From the NCBI GenBank assembly GCA_027943335.1, contig BSBK01001116.1, positions 1,396,001 to 1,460,000 on the forward strand: a stretch of 64,000 nucleotides of DNA, in the 5' to 3' direction. This document shows, in pieces, positions 22,790 to 33,395 of this stretch. Origin of the DNA: Chamaecyparis obtusa (taxonomy: Eukaryota; Streptophyta; Pinopsida; Cupressales; Cupressaceae). The notes under the pieces were generated by a model. That model was not told the DNA's origin. It saw only the letters and a program-made list of their open reading frames with translations, and did not search any database. The translations under genes were made by a program, and so were the position numbers. The first letter of the stretch is position 1. The number at the start of each line of letters is the position of its first letter.

Positions 22790-24466
22790 TTACATTTGAA
22801 ATTTCAACAATAGTCTTAGTTCTTTTGTTATAACATCTATATGCTTTTCTTTTAAAGAATATCCAAGAAATATTCCTTCATCACTTCTAGGATCAAACTT
22901 TCCTATATCATCATCTCTCTTAATATAACATTTACTTCCAAAAATTCTAAAATACTTAACTGAGGGTGTATGTCCAAACCATAATTCATAAGGTGTCTTG
23001 TTTGTATCTGCTCTGATTTGTACTCTGTTCATAGTGTATACTGCTGTGTTCATTGCTTCTCTCCAAAAAGTTTTAGCTAAATCATTTTCAAACAACATAG
23101 CTCTTGCTGCTTCAGTTATTGACCTGTTTCTTCTTTCTGCAATACCATTTTGTTCTGGTGTTCTAGGGGCTGAAAGTTGTCTCTTAATACCATTCATTTC
23201 ACAAAAAGTGTTAAACTGTCTAGATGTAAATTCACCACCTCTATCAGATCTTAGACACTTAATCTTCATTCCAGATTCATTCTCAATTTTTCTTTTCATG
23301 ATCTTAAACTTATCAAATGCTTCAGATTTTTCTTTCAAAAATGCAATCCACATCATTCTTGTAAAATCATCAACAAGAATCATAAAATACCTTTCACCAT
23401 AGAATCCTCTAGTCCTAGTAGGACCACTCAATTCTGTATGAACAATCTCCAACTTCTCTGCCAATGTGAACTTCTTATTGGGAAATGAACTCCTTTTCTT
23501 CTTTGCCATCATACATTCTTTGCAAATCATGTTAGTAGGTTTCATAATTCTAGGTAAATCTCTTACCGCAAGTGTAGTGCTCACCTTGACAATATTATCA
23601 AAGTTTATATGACAAAATCTTTTATGCCATAACCAACTATCATCAATCCTAGTTATCAAACATGTCATCTCAGTAGGATTCAACTGAAATACATTACCTC
23701 TGGTTCTGGATCCTTTTCCAATCAGATTTCCATCTTTATCTTTTATCACACAAGTTTTCTCAGAAAACCAAACTTGATAACCCTTATCAGCCAATTGTCC
23801 AACACTTAGTAAATTATGTCTTAGTCCATCAACAAGGTAAACATCATCAGTGTTAGTCTTTCCATCAAGAGTAATAGATCCTATACCCTTAATCAAACAA
23901 GGTGCATTGTTACCAACCCTTACAATTCCTCCATCATAATTATCTAACTTAACAAACTTTCTTTTATCTCCAGTCATATGATGTGAACAACCACTGTCTA
24001 TAATCCAATCAAATTTCTTTTCAACGTGTGAAACTAATGATTTTTCTTCCCTTTTATCCAATTCAGAACTTTCATCTTTAATTGCTACAAATCCTATTTC
24101 CTCAAAGTTATCATTATCACTGTCACTTAAATGTTTTTCAATTCCTGCTTCAAAATCTTCATCATTTGCATAATAACATTCTTTAGATCTCCTAGGTTTA
24201 AAGTTGCTTCTATACTTCTTAACTCTTTTAGGACATTTAGATGCAAAATGACCATATTCTTGACAAGTCCAACATTTAAAGATTTTCTTACCATCTGGTT
24301 CTCTTTTTACAAGTAATGCAATACCTTCTTCAATCTTCTTATCTTCCTCAAATCTGCTACTACTGGCATAATCTCCATTCACACTAGTACTTCTTGTAGG
24401 TCTAATGCTAAAAGCACTGAATGTTGTTTCCATTCTAGGTAGCTCTCCTGATATTCTCAAGTTCAT
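22790..24466 (-). pseudogene. Copia-1 zinc knuckle, protease and integrase
   Basis: 558 open codons. The order is: CCHC knuckle CWTCQEYGHFASKC (about residues 65-78), protease active site DSGCSHHMTG (about 155), the GAG-pre-integrase segment WLWHKRFCHINF (about 280), and the integrase core with RSDRGGEF (about 406) and PEQNGIAERRNR (about 442). The first catalytic position of the DDE triad reads HTELSGP at residue 345 (plus 23432-23434), so Glu stands where Copia integrases have Asp. A single-base frameshift at about 22840 separates this part from the reverse transcriptase. An amber codon (24467-24469) separates it from Gag. Confidence 0.92.
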
Positions 24467-25056
24467 CTATGTTGTTTCTAATCTTCCAAGAAGAGTCTCT
24501 CTTGAAAAGTTTGATGTACAAGGTATCACTTGTTCAATCATCTGCGTTGTCTGCTTGAATACTGGTGTCAAAGTTCTCAAAATTTTCCATATCACTTCAT
24601 TCTCTATCTTATCACCTCCATAAGACTTTATTCCTGTCACAATTTCAGACATCCTACCAATATAGCTTCTAATAGATTCATCTTCCATCATTCTAATATC
24701 TTCAAATGCACAAATCCAATTATGTAATCTAGCCTTCTTTGCATGTTCATCACCTTCAAAAGTAGAATGTAAAGCTTTCCAAATTGCATGAGATGTTTTC
24801 AAACATCTTACCTGACTATATTCATTCTCCAGTAGTGCTGACAAAAGTGCTTCTCTTGCAAGTATGTTACACATGAATAGATCTAGTTCATCTTTAGTTC
24901 CTGCCTCTAGATTGTCTTCCTCAATGATAGTCTTCTCATTCTTTGTAATCAACCAATAACTTGGTCCTAAACACAATAGATGTGTCTTCATCTTTTCTTT
25001 CCAGCTGTCAAAATTTACTCCATCAAACTTAGGGCTTTCTTTTCTGAAATTCACCA
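24467..25056 (-). CDS. Copia-1 Gag
   Basis: Capsid-type protein that packages element RNA. I chose the ATG at 25056 (MVNFRKESPKFDG), 44 bases inside the primer site. FDGVNFDSWKEKMKTHL is the N-terminal hallmark of Copia Gag (F-x-G-x-N-x-x-x-W). Later ARLHNWICAFEDIRMMEDESI and SYIGRMSEIV match the UBN2-type Gag domain. It ends in an amber codon at 24467 instead of continuing into the zinc knuckle, which lies in the same frame. Confidence 0.88.
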
Positions 25057-25099
25057 TGGATCTCCTTAAGTTGTTAAACTTTTCTTTCAAGGACCTGCC

Positions 25100-25112
25100 A
25101 CTCTGATACCAA
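25100..25112 (-). promoter_or_regulatory. Copia-1 primer-binding site
   Basis: On the minus strand TTGGTATCAGAGT, complementary to the 3' end of initiator tRNA-Met, one base inside the 5' LTR. It fixes the element's direction. Confidence 0.92.
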
Positions 25113-25113
25113 T

Positions 25114-26275
25114 TGTTAGAAAGTAAAGATCCCCAAGATAACTGAGAGGGGGGGGGGGTGAATCAGTTATCTGATAATTTATCCATTCAATAGCTTTAAA
25201 CAATATAATCAATGTACTGATTAACCATAGAAAGATAACCATACACAATTGCACAATAACACAAGATATGTTAACTAGGGAACCTCTTGAAAAGAGTAAA
25301 CCCCGGTGGGAATGATGCCCACAAAATGATGCACTAATATGAAAGTTCCTTGTTAGAGGATGGACCCTGTTAGGAGTCTTATGAAATACATTCAGTACAT
25401 ATGAATCCCTGTTAGGAGATTTTGAATCCCTGTTAAAAGATTCTAACCCGGTTAAGAGTTTATGGAAGACAGAAGGACCCACTGCCCAAACAGCTTCAAG
25501 GCAAGATCTCTGAACCCACTGTCCAAAAGATCTTAGAATTATTCAATAGAATAATATGAAATATATTACCTCCTTCACACTGTGCCAAAACTGCACTCTC
25601 TGCTACACAAGATCACAATTCCAGATCTCTGTACTCACAAGTCTTCCTTCATCATTGAATTAGCTCTTTTCTTCACTTCATGCATATATTCGCATCAAAA
25701 TCTTCATAGTACACATTACAATAAGGAAAAAATTCCTTCTTATATACCAAACTCAAATAATTACAAATGAGTCGGTCCTCAATTACAATATAATAAATTC
25801 TACACGCTACACACAGAATTCACATAAAACTGTCGGCTTCCAGTTACTGTAACTTTCTCCAAACATGTCCTCAAAGTTTGCACTGTGAACCACATCATCA
25901 TTAATGAGTCTCCAACATCCCTTTAACTACACAAAATCAGATTCCATCCCAACTAAGAGATATCCTCCGATTTCCGAACATCGCTACACAAAAACACTGT
26001 CTAAACACTTCTTTCACCAAAATGCTCATAACTCTTACAAATGAATGAATTTATTTTTGCACTATTAACCATAGGTTAATAACACACCAAAGAACATACC
26101 ATCAACTGCGCAAAAGCCAATCTATAATACAACATGTGCGCAAAACAAAATTGTACCTGCTTTCTTGCTAATATCCAGAATATCACTGTGTTGACATCAA
26201 TGACAATCCAAGTCATGAATGCAACAACAACTGCTACAAAATGACTATCAAAACACTTTGCATTCATTCCTAACA
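25114..26275 (-). repeat. Copia-1 5' LTR
   Basis: 1,162 bp, TGTTAG...CTAACA, contiguous with the primer site. It carries the promoter and start of the element transcript, which runs leftward. Confidence 0.92.
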
Positions 26276-27118
26276 AAACTTGTGATGTTCCTCCACACCA
26301 TTGGCCACAATTTGAGGAACCGCAAGATTGCCCACAACTTTGGGCACTTAGGAGAGACAATCAGCCGATACTTCCACAAGGTGTTGAGGGTTATCTTAGG
26401 ACTCCGCAAGGATTGCAACTTGTTGCAAAATGTTATGGGTGTGTGTTCCTTCGATCATAAGTTTTAGTACTGCCTTGCTGGTTGGGAAGGGTTTGCCGTA
26501 GATAGTCATGTTCTAGCTTCAGCTCTGTCAAGAGAAAATCCTCTTGTTGTTCCCCCGAGTAAGCCAAATCATAGTTTAATATACTCAAGGGTACAATCAG
26601 TGTTTCACGTTTTAATAATATACTTTATTTATGTAGGAAAATATTTTCTAGTGGATGTTGGATTTCCCAATGCACCTGGATTTCTTGCTCCTTATTGGTG
26701 TACATGCTACCACCTGAAGGAGTTTTCAAGAGAGAATCCAATAAACTCTCGAGAAGAGTTGTTCAACCATCGACACTCCTCTCTTAGAAACTCAGTAGAG
26801 CATACATTTGGTATTCTCAAGCAACGTTTTCCAATCCTGAGGCATACCACGTCTTATCCTATCATGACACAAGCCCATATTATATTAGCATGTTGCATAC
26901 TACACAACTACATTACGTTAGAGGATGACATTCCATCAGAAATTGTCACCAAAGAGGAAGATGATCATGATGGGGTAGATGTACCAATGCTAGAGACATA
27001 TGGGTTGTCTCAGCGTGATAGAGACCAGTGGGCATAGTTTTGAGATGATATACCAAGTAGAATGTGGGAAGAGTACAGATCCTGAGAATAGTTGTTCTTG
27101 TATGACTCAAGACTACCT

Positions 27119-27530
27119 GATGGTTTCCTTTTTCTTCTCTTTTTATCTACAGGGTATTGGACTTGTATGGGTCAATGTGTTTTATTTGAGTAAACTAATG
27201 TATGAAGATACTTTGATATACATGATGGTTTCCTTTTTCTTCTCTTTCTATTTGCAAGTATTGGACTTGTATGGCTCAGTGTGTTTTATTTGAGTAAATT
27301 GATGTATGAAGATGCTTTGATATACATGATGGTTTCCTTTTTCTTCTCTTTCTATCTGCAGGGTATTGGACTTGTATGGCTCAATGTGTTTTATTTGAGT
27401 AAACTTATGTATGAAGATACTTTGATATACATGATGGTTTCCTTTTTCTTCTCTTTCTATCTGCAAGTATTGGACTTGTATGGCTCAATGTGTTTTATTT
27501 GAGTAAATTGATGTATGAAGATACTTTGAT
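27119..27530. repeat. Four tandem units of 94-115 bp between the two Harbinger ORFs
   Basis: GATGGTTTCCTTTTTCTTCT recurs at 27119, 27234, 27328 and 27433. Each unit continues with a pyrimidine-rich run ending CTGCAG or CTGCAAG, then TATTGGACTTGTATGG and GTTTTATTTGAGTAAA. The unit length varies and is not a multiple of three. Two of the units hold a good 3' splice-site look-alike. Confidence 0.9.
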
Positions 27531-27558
27531 ACCATTAACAACAATTTGTATACACAGC

Positions 27559-28623
27559 ATGGCATACACAGAATTATTGCTAAACATGGATGATATTGGT
27601 AACAAGAGCCAGATATCTCCTTCCTCGAAGAAGATAATGTGGACAAAGGAAATGAAACGCAAGTTTCTAGACTTGCTCCTCGAGCGAGTACAACTAGGCA
27701 AAAAATGTGATGGAGGCTTCAAAAAAGAAGCGTGGTCCACAATTGAGAGGTAGTTCAACGCTGATATGAACCTCCATCTATCTAAGGACAACTTCAAAAA
27801 TAAGTTGAAAACTTGGAAGCTTGCCTATAGAGTGATGAAAGAGCTCAGGAATACAAGTGGTTTTGCTTGGAATTAGGCAACTCAGTGCATGGATGTTGAG
27901 GATAGCGTGTGGGAGGAGCTTCTGAAGGTAGGGTGATCTCTCTACTATTTTGATGGAAATAATATTGCCTTCTTTTAAAGTTAATAATGAAAGACAAAGA
28001 ACCTAATCCATTTATTTATGCCAACATGCAGAGAAGAGAGTTCAAAAATGCCAAAGTGTATAAGAGGTAGCCCTTTGTGTACTTCAATGAATTGGCTGCA
28101 ATTGTGGGTAATGACATTGCTAAAGGTAGGTAATGTAGCTACCACGACCCTTGAGACTGAAGAAGGGAACCCTTTGGAAGAGCCATTCGCTGTGAATGAT
28201 GAAGAGGACCTTGGTTTCAATATACATCTTGATAGTGCTGTTGATTTGGACAAAGACCCTTATAATTCCAATCAGTCCACTGCAACAGCAAGTACTAGAG
28301 GGACTCCTACATCATCAGTCAGAAAGGTGGGAAAGAGGAGGAAGGCAAGTATGGCCGCTTCCTTGGAATCCATGTGTGAAACAATGAAGAAAATAAAAGA
28401 GGGCATGAGCAATGTTCACCTTGTCCAAATTGATGAATTTGCTCATGACAATGCCTTGACGAATGCATATAATGCTCTCAAATGCATCCTCAGATTGAGT
28501 CGAGGTGTATTCCTAAGGGTATACGAAACCTTCGTGGGTCAACGTGAAAGAGCCAAATGGTTCTTATTGATGACTGAGGATGAGAGAGTGGACTGGATTG
28601 TAGCCACATATGGTGATTTATAG
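27559..28623 (+). pseudogene. Harbinger Myb/SANT-like DNA-binding ORF
   Basis: The second protein of PIF/Harbinger elements; the family binds element DNA and helps bring the transposase to the nucleus. The domain reads MWTKEMKRKFLDLLLERV, FKKEAWSTIER, FKNKLKTWKLAYRVMKEL, GFAWN and DVEDSVWEELLK, the trihelix-like Myb/SANT pattern W-T-x-x-M...F-x-x-L-L. A GT-AG intron at about 27930-28030 leads to PFVYFNELAAIVGNDIA. The C-terminal part, about 28125-28623, is serine-rich and then helical (SLESMCETMKKIKEGM; ERVDWIVATYGDL). Stops at 27751-27753, about 27874 and about 28053 break it. The neighbouring transposase has the same orientation, as usual. Confidence 0.8.
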
Positions 28624-28969
28624 TTATATTTAAAAGGACATCTAATTCTGTATTGTTGTGTGATATTAAATGTGTTGGAAGCCTATAAAAGGCTATAAAA
28701 CTGACATTATGCTATACTCAATGTTCTTCTGATTTGACATTACTATGGTAACACTTCATCTCACTGTTCATCAATGAAAGCATAGAGTTCTATATGCATA
28801 AAATGTGTCATTCATTTATCATACAGACCGTTGTTCCTTTTTGAGACTACTAAATGTGATATTCTCTATTCAATGCAGCTGATCTACATGTAAGATCTGT
28901 GTTTTAATTATCTAAAAGTGTATTCCATTTACTCTTTGTTGTAGTGCAAATTTGACATTCTTTCCTCAA

Positions 28970-29270
28970 TGAGCATATTGTAATAGATCTGTGTAGCTCC
29001 AAGTGTTTGTGTGCAGCCCCAAAGTGCTGCCAATAGTTTGTATTCTAAGTTTATAGTTTATTTATTTTGATATTTACTATTTGATGTGTGAAAATCAAAA
29101 GTAGAGATTTGTAGATGAAATGATTTATTATCACTCTTCCAGGTGCTCTGATGTATTCTACAACTACTGAGTACAAACTATGACTGCAACTACTAAGTAC
29201 AAACTATTGGCAGCACTCTGGGGCTGCACACAAACACCTGAAGCTACACAAATCTATTACAATATGCTCA
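28970..29270. repeat. Inverted repeat with 73-bp arms and 155-bp spacer
   Basis: 28970-29042 and 29198-29270 are reverse complements with few mismatches (GAGCATATTGTAATAGAT on the left, ATCTATTACAATATGCTC on the right; CAGCCCCAAAGTGCTGCC against GGCAGCACTCTGGGGCTG). The spacer is the reverse complement of the repeat at 18160-18250. The arms also match 18299-18395, so the right arm of the transposon holds a palindromic version of a unit found directly repeated on the left. Confidence 0.88.
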
Positions 29271-32200
29271 TTGAGAGCTACATAGATCTATTACACATGG
29301 AGCTACACAGATCTATTGCAATATGATCTATTATCAACACTAGAAGAGGGATTTGAAAAAATAAGTTGTCAACAAAAACTCAGGAGTACTAATTTCAAAA
29401 GTAGAGATTTGCATATTTGTTGGATTGTTACTTTAGTAAGGAGGTCCACCTCATACCCTGCTCATGTCATAACCCTAATATTGGCAAAAAAGGTAGAACT
29501 TCCTAGAAGAAGGTTGATAAACTCTTGGCGCATATCTAATATGACCATGTACAAAAATTGACTCTACTGAATCATTCATATGTACTTGGACACTTCAAGA
29601 GGTGGATTTAATGCTAATAGAGATAAATTCATGAAGATGTGGATGAAGTAAGAGATTGAAATTGAAAAACATCCAGATAATCTAAACAGGGATAATGGTT
29701 GGGCGTGAGTCATATATAGAGATACGCTATGGACTTAGGACTAGCCATTAGAGTAGACGATGATTAGAATTTTTAATATTACAAGACTTGGTTTCGAAAA
29801 GATTTATCCAACTGTTATTTCCAAGAGCTAGTTCAGTTATTTCCAACTGTATATTTGGACAAACATTTGCACATTACCAACTCAAAAAATGCAGAAGAAA
29901 AAATATTTGAAGACCAATTGATCCCAAGTCAGGCTAGGTGGGAGCTTAATGTGTTTAGTGAAAAAAATACGCAATGCTGATAATACACTAGGATTTGAGT
30001 AGAAGTATTACTGAGATGGATCGATTGGACATGGAATCCTGGGCTCAACTGAATCAGGCTTGTGGTTTCCGCAAAAGCTAATCATAACAAACACAACACA
30101 AGTTATCAGTAGCCACTTTACTGAATTTCCTAGACTTAAGTAGTTTGCATTGTAGTTTAAGTCTGCTGTAAAGATCTAAGTCTTTGAGTTGAGCTGGTAG
30201 ATTTATGACTTTCCTAGACTTAAGTAGTTTGCATTGTCCCATCCACAATATCTTTATTGTTATAGCATATGAAACTTGCCTACAATACTATGTCATAAAA
30301 TATGTGAATAAATAATATTGCTTCAAAATATTTGTATTTTCAGACACCATAGAAAACATCTCCAAATATTATTATAATGCTATGTGATACCCTGCATATG
30401 TAACTGTCATCTAACTCCTCACAGGTGCAACTCCTAGACAGGAGGATAGAGATATGATTGAAGATACTGTAGGATTACAATACAAGTTTATTTCCCAATT
30501 GTACTTTGTCTTCTGAAGATCACTATCATTTGCAGTGGTGACCTGATTGTTTTCATTTATTATAGAAAGTCTTTTGTTCATTTCTTCTAGGAATGTTTTT
30601 TCTATTGTACCAAAGTTGAAAGGAAAAAGTAACTCCCTATGATTAAAGAGAAGATTGGTAGATATATTTAAATTTTGTTATTAAGAGGATCATACACTAT
30701 CATGTAGAGAGATTGCATGACTTTTATAAAGATGCAAAATTACTAATTACAGTTGTAAAAGACTGTACAAATAATAGTCGTCATTGAGTAGAGGACAATT
30801 TCAATACTTGTGAAATCAATGATTTGGGGCCTTGTGAAAATGATCAAGAGTTCACTGTTGTCATAAAGTTGAACATAGGATAGGTAGAGAGATGTTCCAA
30901 GAATGTAATCGTGTATGGGTAGCTCTGTGACCAAAGGAGACAATGTTATTTTTGTGGAAAAGACATGTCTGATAATGGTAGTTTCCATGATTGATAATAG
31001 TGATCTTTATGTGGGAAGAAATGATAGAGATTTAGAGCAGATCTAATGATGGAATGGATCATGAGGTAGATCCATAGTTGACAAAACAAGAAAAATGCAT
31101 CTATGCCAAATCACTGCAATGATATTGAAGAATGGTGAGTGCTCAAGATAGAGAAGCATTGATTTACAATGCAAGGAAGGCATCCATAACCCTAGGTCTT
31201 ATAGTAGATGTAAGAGATGAAACTAAGACCTCAAGTACAATCTTGCCCTCCCTTGACCATTGATTTCATTTGTTAGTGTTGTTGCTTTTAACATATTTAA
31301 GTGGAATACACGAAGGAGTACCACATGATGAATGCTTCATTTAATGCATTGTTAAGGTGTAGTCTCATAACTATCCATTTCTAGTTCTTCAGACATGATT
31401 TTATAAATGTGTTTTGGTAGACGACTGTATTGTTCATGATTCTGTATGTATATACCCTAACCTTCTTGTTATTATTGTTGCATTATGAAATTAAGTTAAA
31501 TAATTCTACTTTGTTCAATGCTCTATTTCATCTTCAATTTCTTTTCATTTTTCATTCATTTTAAAAAACTACGTGATAGGTACAGAAACAGAAATGGATA
31601 GTTATGAGACTACACATATGATGATAAAGTGAGACTACACATATGTTGACATTAAATATGTTTGAAATAGCTTCTGGATTCGATTTTGTAGATATTTTTG
31701 GCATCAACGTTTACGAAAGAACTCTGTGATCCTTCATCAGGATGGAAGAGAGAAAAATGATTGAAAGAAAAGTCCATCATTTTGGTCTGTTGCAATCATT
31801 TTGGTCTCTTTCATCCTAATGATGGATCATAGAGTGTGATCCAAAACTATCTACACAATCGAATCCAGAAGCTATTTGAAACATTGATGCCAAAAAATCC
31901 ACATATGATGAAAAAAAAGAGCTATCTGATGATTGTTTACTATTCATGTTTGTAAACGATCAATATTTATGATGGTACTCGGTGTATTCCATTTAAAAAT
32001 AAACAAGTTTTAGTTTTTCTATCATGTATACTTTGTAGATGCAGGATTGACCATCTAACAATATAGAAAGTAATGGGAAGAATGAGCGGGATATGAGATG
32101 GTTGCTCATCAAATGTGGGGCATAAGGGCGTAGTGCGTATTTCCTTGCATTTTCTTATTTAACGGTGTGTTTTCACACCACCATTCAGTTCATGGATATT

Positions 32201-32347
32201 GTTCTTCCCCAAAACTTCTATCTAATGCTATAGTTGTCATTATATTTTTTCTATAAATTTGTAATATCAACATAAATGAAACTTTTTCAATTTGTACTCA
32301 TAGAATATAGTCATGTTGTTATATATGAATGAACAAAAATAGTATGA
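29271..32347. other. Harbinger interior without recognised genes; contains a long inverted repeat
   Basis: No protein family is recognised in about 3 kb. 31,658-31,750 and 31,807-31,900 form an imperfect inverted repeat (AATAGCTTCTGGATTCGATT against AATCGAATCCAGAAGCTATT) with GATCATAGAGTGTGATC at the inner edge. A related unit occurs at 9,870-9,950 outside the transposon, so it is a separate dispersed element. Confidence 0.6.
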
Positions 32348-32823
32348 ATGAACAAAAATTTGCTTGATACAGTGTTGATGGCTATGATCAATGTCCCTAT
32401 GTGTGAGTGTGGTGATGGATCGCGCTACGTGTTGAGGACGTCACACACACAGGATAATCTAGATCGTAAATTTTGGAGTTGCAAAAATAAGAAAAAGGTT
32501 GTTAATTGCACAATATTTAAATGTTTACAAAGAATAAATATTAGTCATTATAGTGAGACTAACTTAGATTTGTATTGTAGGATGGCGGTGGATGTCAGTA
32601 CTTTCGGTGGGCCAGTGACACCTCGTCGCTATCTACATCATCTGCACGTTCTCCACATATACCTGTTGTGGAGGGTGAGTGCAAGTCTTGCAAAGCGCGC
32701 GAAAAAACTATTGCAAAAGTGGAGGCTACGTATAAAGCCGAAGTCACGTTTTTATGATGTTTACTTTGTGCAACAATCGTACTATTTACTTTGGTCATTT
32801 GTTGGGTCATTATGCAGAAATAG
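32348..32823 (+). pseudogene. GRF-type zinc-finger protein with predicted C-terminal membrane anchor
   Basis: Two exons. Exon 1 (32348-32497) ends on a codon boundary. A GT-AG intron of 83 bp (32498-32580) follows, and exon 2 begins in phase 0. Joined, the finger has its metal ligands in order: CECGDG, R-Y-V-L-R-T-S, KFWSC, then GGGCQYFRW, which fits the GRF pattern C-x-C-G...R-x-S...F-W-x-C...C-x-F-F-x-W. A serine-rich linker, a short charged helix (AREKTIAKVEATYKAEV) and, after one TGA at 32755-32757, a hydrophobic segment ATIVLFTLVICWVIM ending at TAG 32821-32823 complete it. Plant GRF proteins of this small size often end in such a helix plus membrane segment. GRF fingers bind single-stranded nucleic acid in several proteins; the role here is unknown. 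It may be functional up to the TGA or be a pseudogene. Confidence 0.72.
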
Positions 32824-33089
32824 ATATATATGTGGACTAGATGACTTATTTATATTTTGATGTGATATCGAGCAATGCTATAGTTACTTTCTTGTTATAA
32901 TATTGTTTATGATATTGTATAAAATTATTAAAAAAAGTTAAGTTTACTATTCACAATATTGAAAAAAAAATATTAAATTTTGTTTATGATTTTCTATAAA
33001 AAAATATAAATTAATAAAAAAAAAACTATAAATAAAAAATGGACAACAAAAATAAAATATTAAATTAAAACATTATATAATAATTATAA

Positions 33090-33370
33090 AAACTTAAATT
33101 TTCTTGTCAAATTCTAATTCCAATTGAAAATGTAGAACCAAACACAGAAAATGGATAATGTAATTCCAATTCCAATTTGAAATTGCAAACCAAACACAAA
33201 AATAGGAATTTCTCACTTCCAATTCCAATTTTGAAAATGGCAACCAAACGCAAAATATGGATTGTCTCAGCCATCTTCCGGGTGAACCAAACGGTTCAAA
33301 CTATATTCTGAATACACAAAACCGGAATTTCAAAACCTAATTTTGAGATAATCAAGTTTTGTCTCAAATT
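33090..33370. repeat. Subterminal AATTCCAATT/AACCAAAC motif cluster
   Basis: Just inside the right terminus the words TTCCAATTCCAATT and AACCAAAC(G/A)CA(A)AA recur about five times each within 280 bp. Repeated subterminal words next to the terminal inverted repeat are typical of DNA transposons that bind their protein there. Comparable words at the left end are sparser (GGAATTGG, GTGGAATTC). Confidence 0.6.
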
Positions 33371-33395
33371 CCAATTCTCGAAAACAAAGGGGGCC
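33371..33395 (-). repeat. Right terminal inverted repeat of Harbinger element
   Basis: Reverse complement begins GGCCCCCTTTGTTTTCGAG and ends AATTGG, matching the left terminus at 21 of 25 positions. It is followed by TAG at 33396-33398, the same triplet that precedes the left terminus. Confidence 0.75.

Larger units (their letters stand above)
19413..26275 (-). mobile_element. Complete-ended Ty1/Copia retrotransposon (Copia-1)
   Basis: LTRs at 19413-20580 and 25114-26275 begin TGTTAG and end CTAACA. A tRNA-Met primer site lies next to the right LTR and a polypurine tract (AATGGGGGAGAT on the minus strand) next to the left one, so transcription runs right to left. The flanks are CAACT and AAACT, a 5-bp target duplication with one mismatch. 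It sits inside the Harbinger transposase codons, and removing it with one duplication restores the frame around the insertion point. By eye the LTRs differ at about 30 of 1,160 sites, mostly transitions, so insertion is not very recent. Gag-Pol is broken by amber codons and a frameshift. Confidence 0.93.
19105..27036 (+). pseudogene. PIF/Harbinger DDE transposase, split by a Copia insertion
   Basis: Codes for the nuclease that cuts and joins the element's ends. The N-terminal part, 19105-19412, contains DQIRMSRGAFFHLATILR and LTLEEQL. After the Copia insertion the frame resumes at 26276 with FLHTIGHNLRNRKIAHNF (the helix-turn-helix region) and later LAGWEGFAVDSHVL (second acidic residue, Asp in the VDS position), GKYFLVDVGFPN, FNHRHSSLRN and VEHTFGILKQRF (catalytic Glu). 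The segment that should hold D-C-V-G-A-x-D-G-T-H, with the first catalytic Asp, is deleted at about 26410. A 78-bp GT-AG intron at 26559-26636 splits the protein ahead of KYFLVDVG. A stop also interrupts the frame near 26466. Identification is certain; inactivity is clear. Confidence 0.88.

Noticed and set aside
22998..23402. 134-codon plus-strand hydrophobic frame
   Set aside because: Antisense of the Copia-1 integrase, which has far better motif support.
27248..27466. Repetitive minus-strand peptide (IEREEKGNHHVYQSIFIHKF) resembling a tandem-repeat protein
   Set aside because: It is the reverse reading of the tandem DNA array, whose unit length varies and is not a multiple of three.
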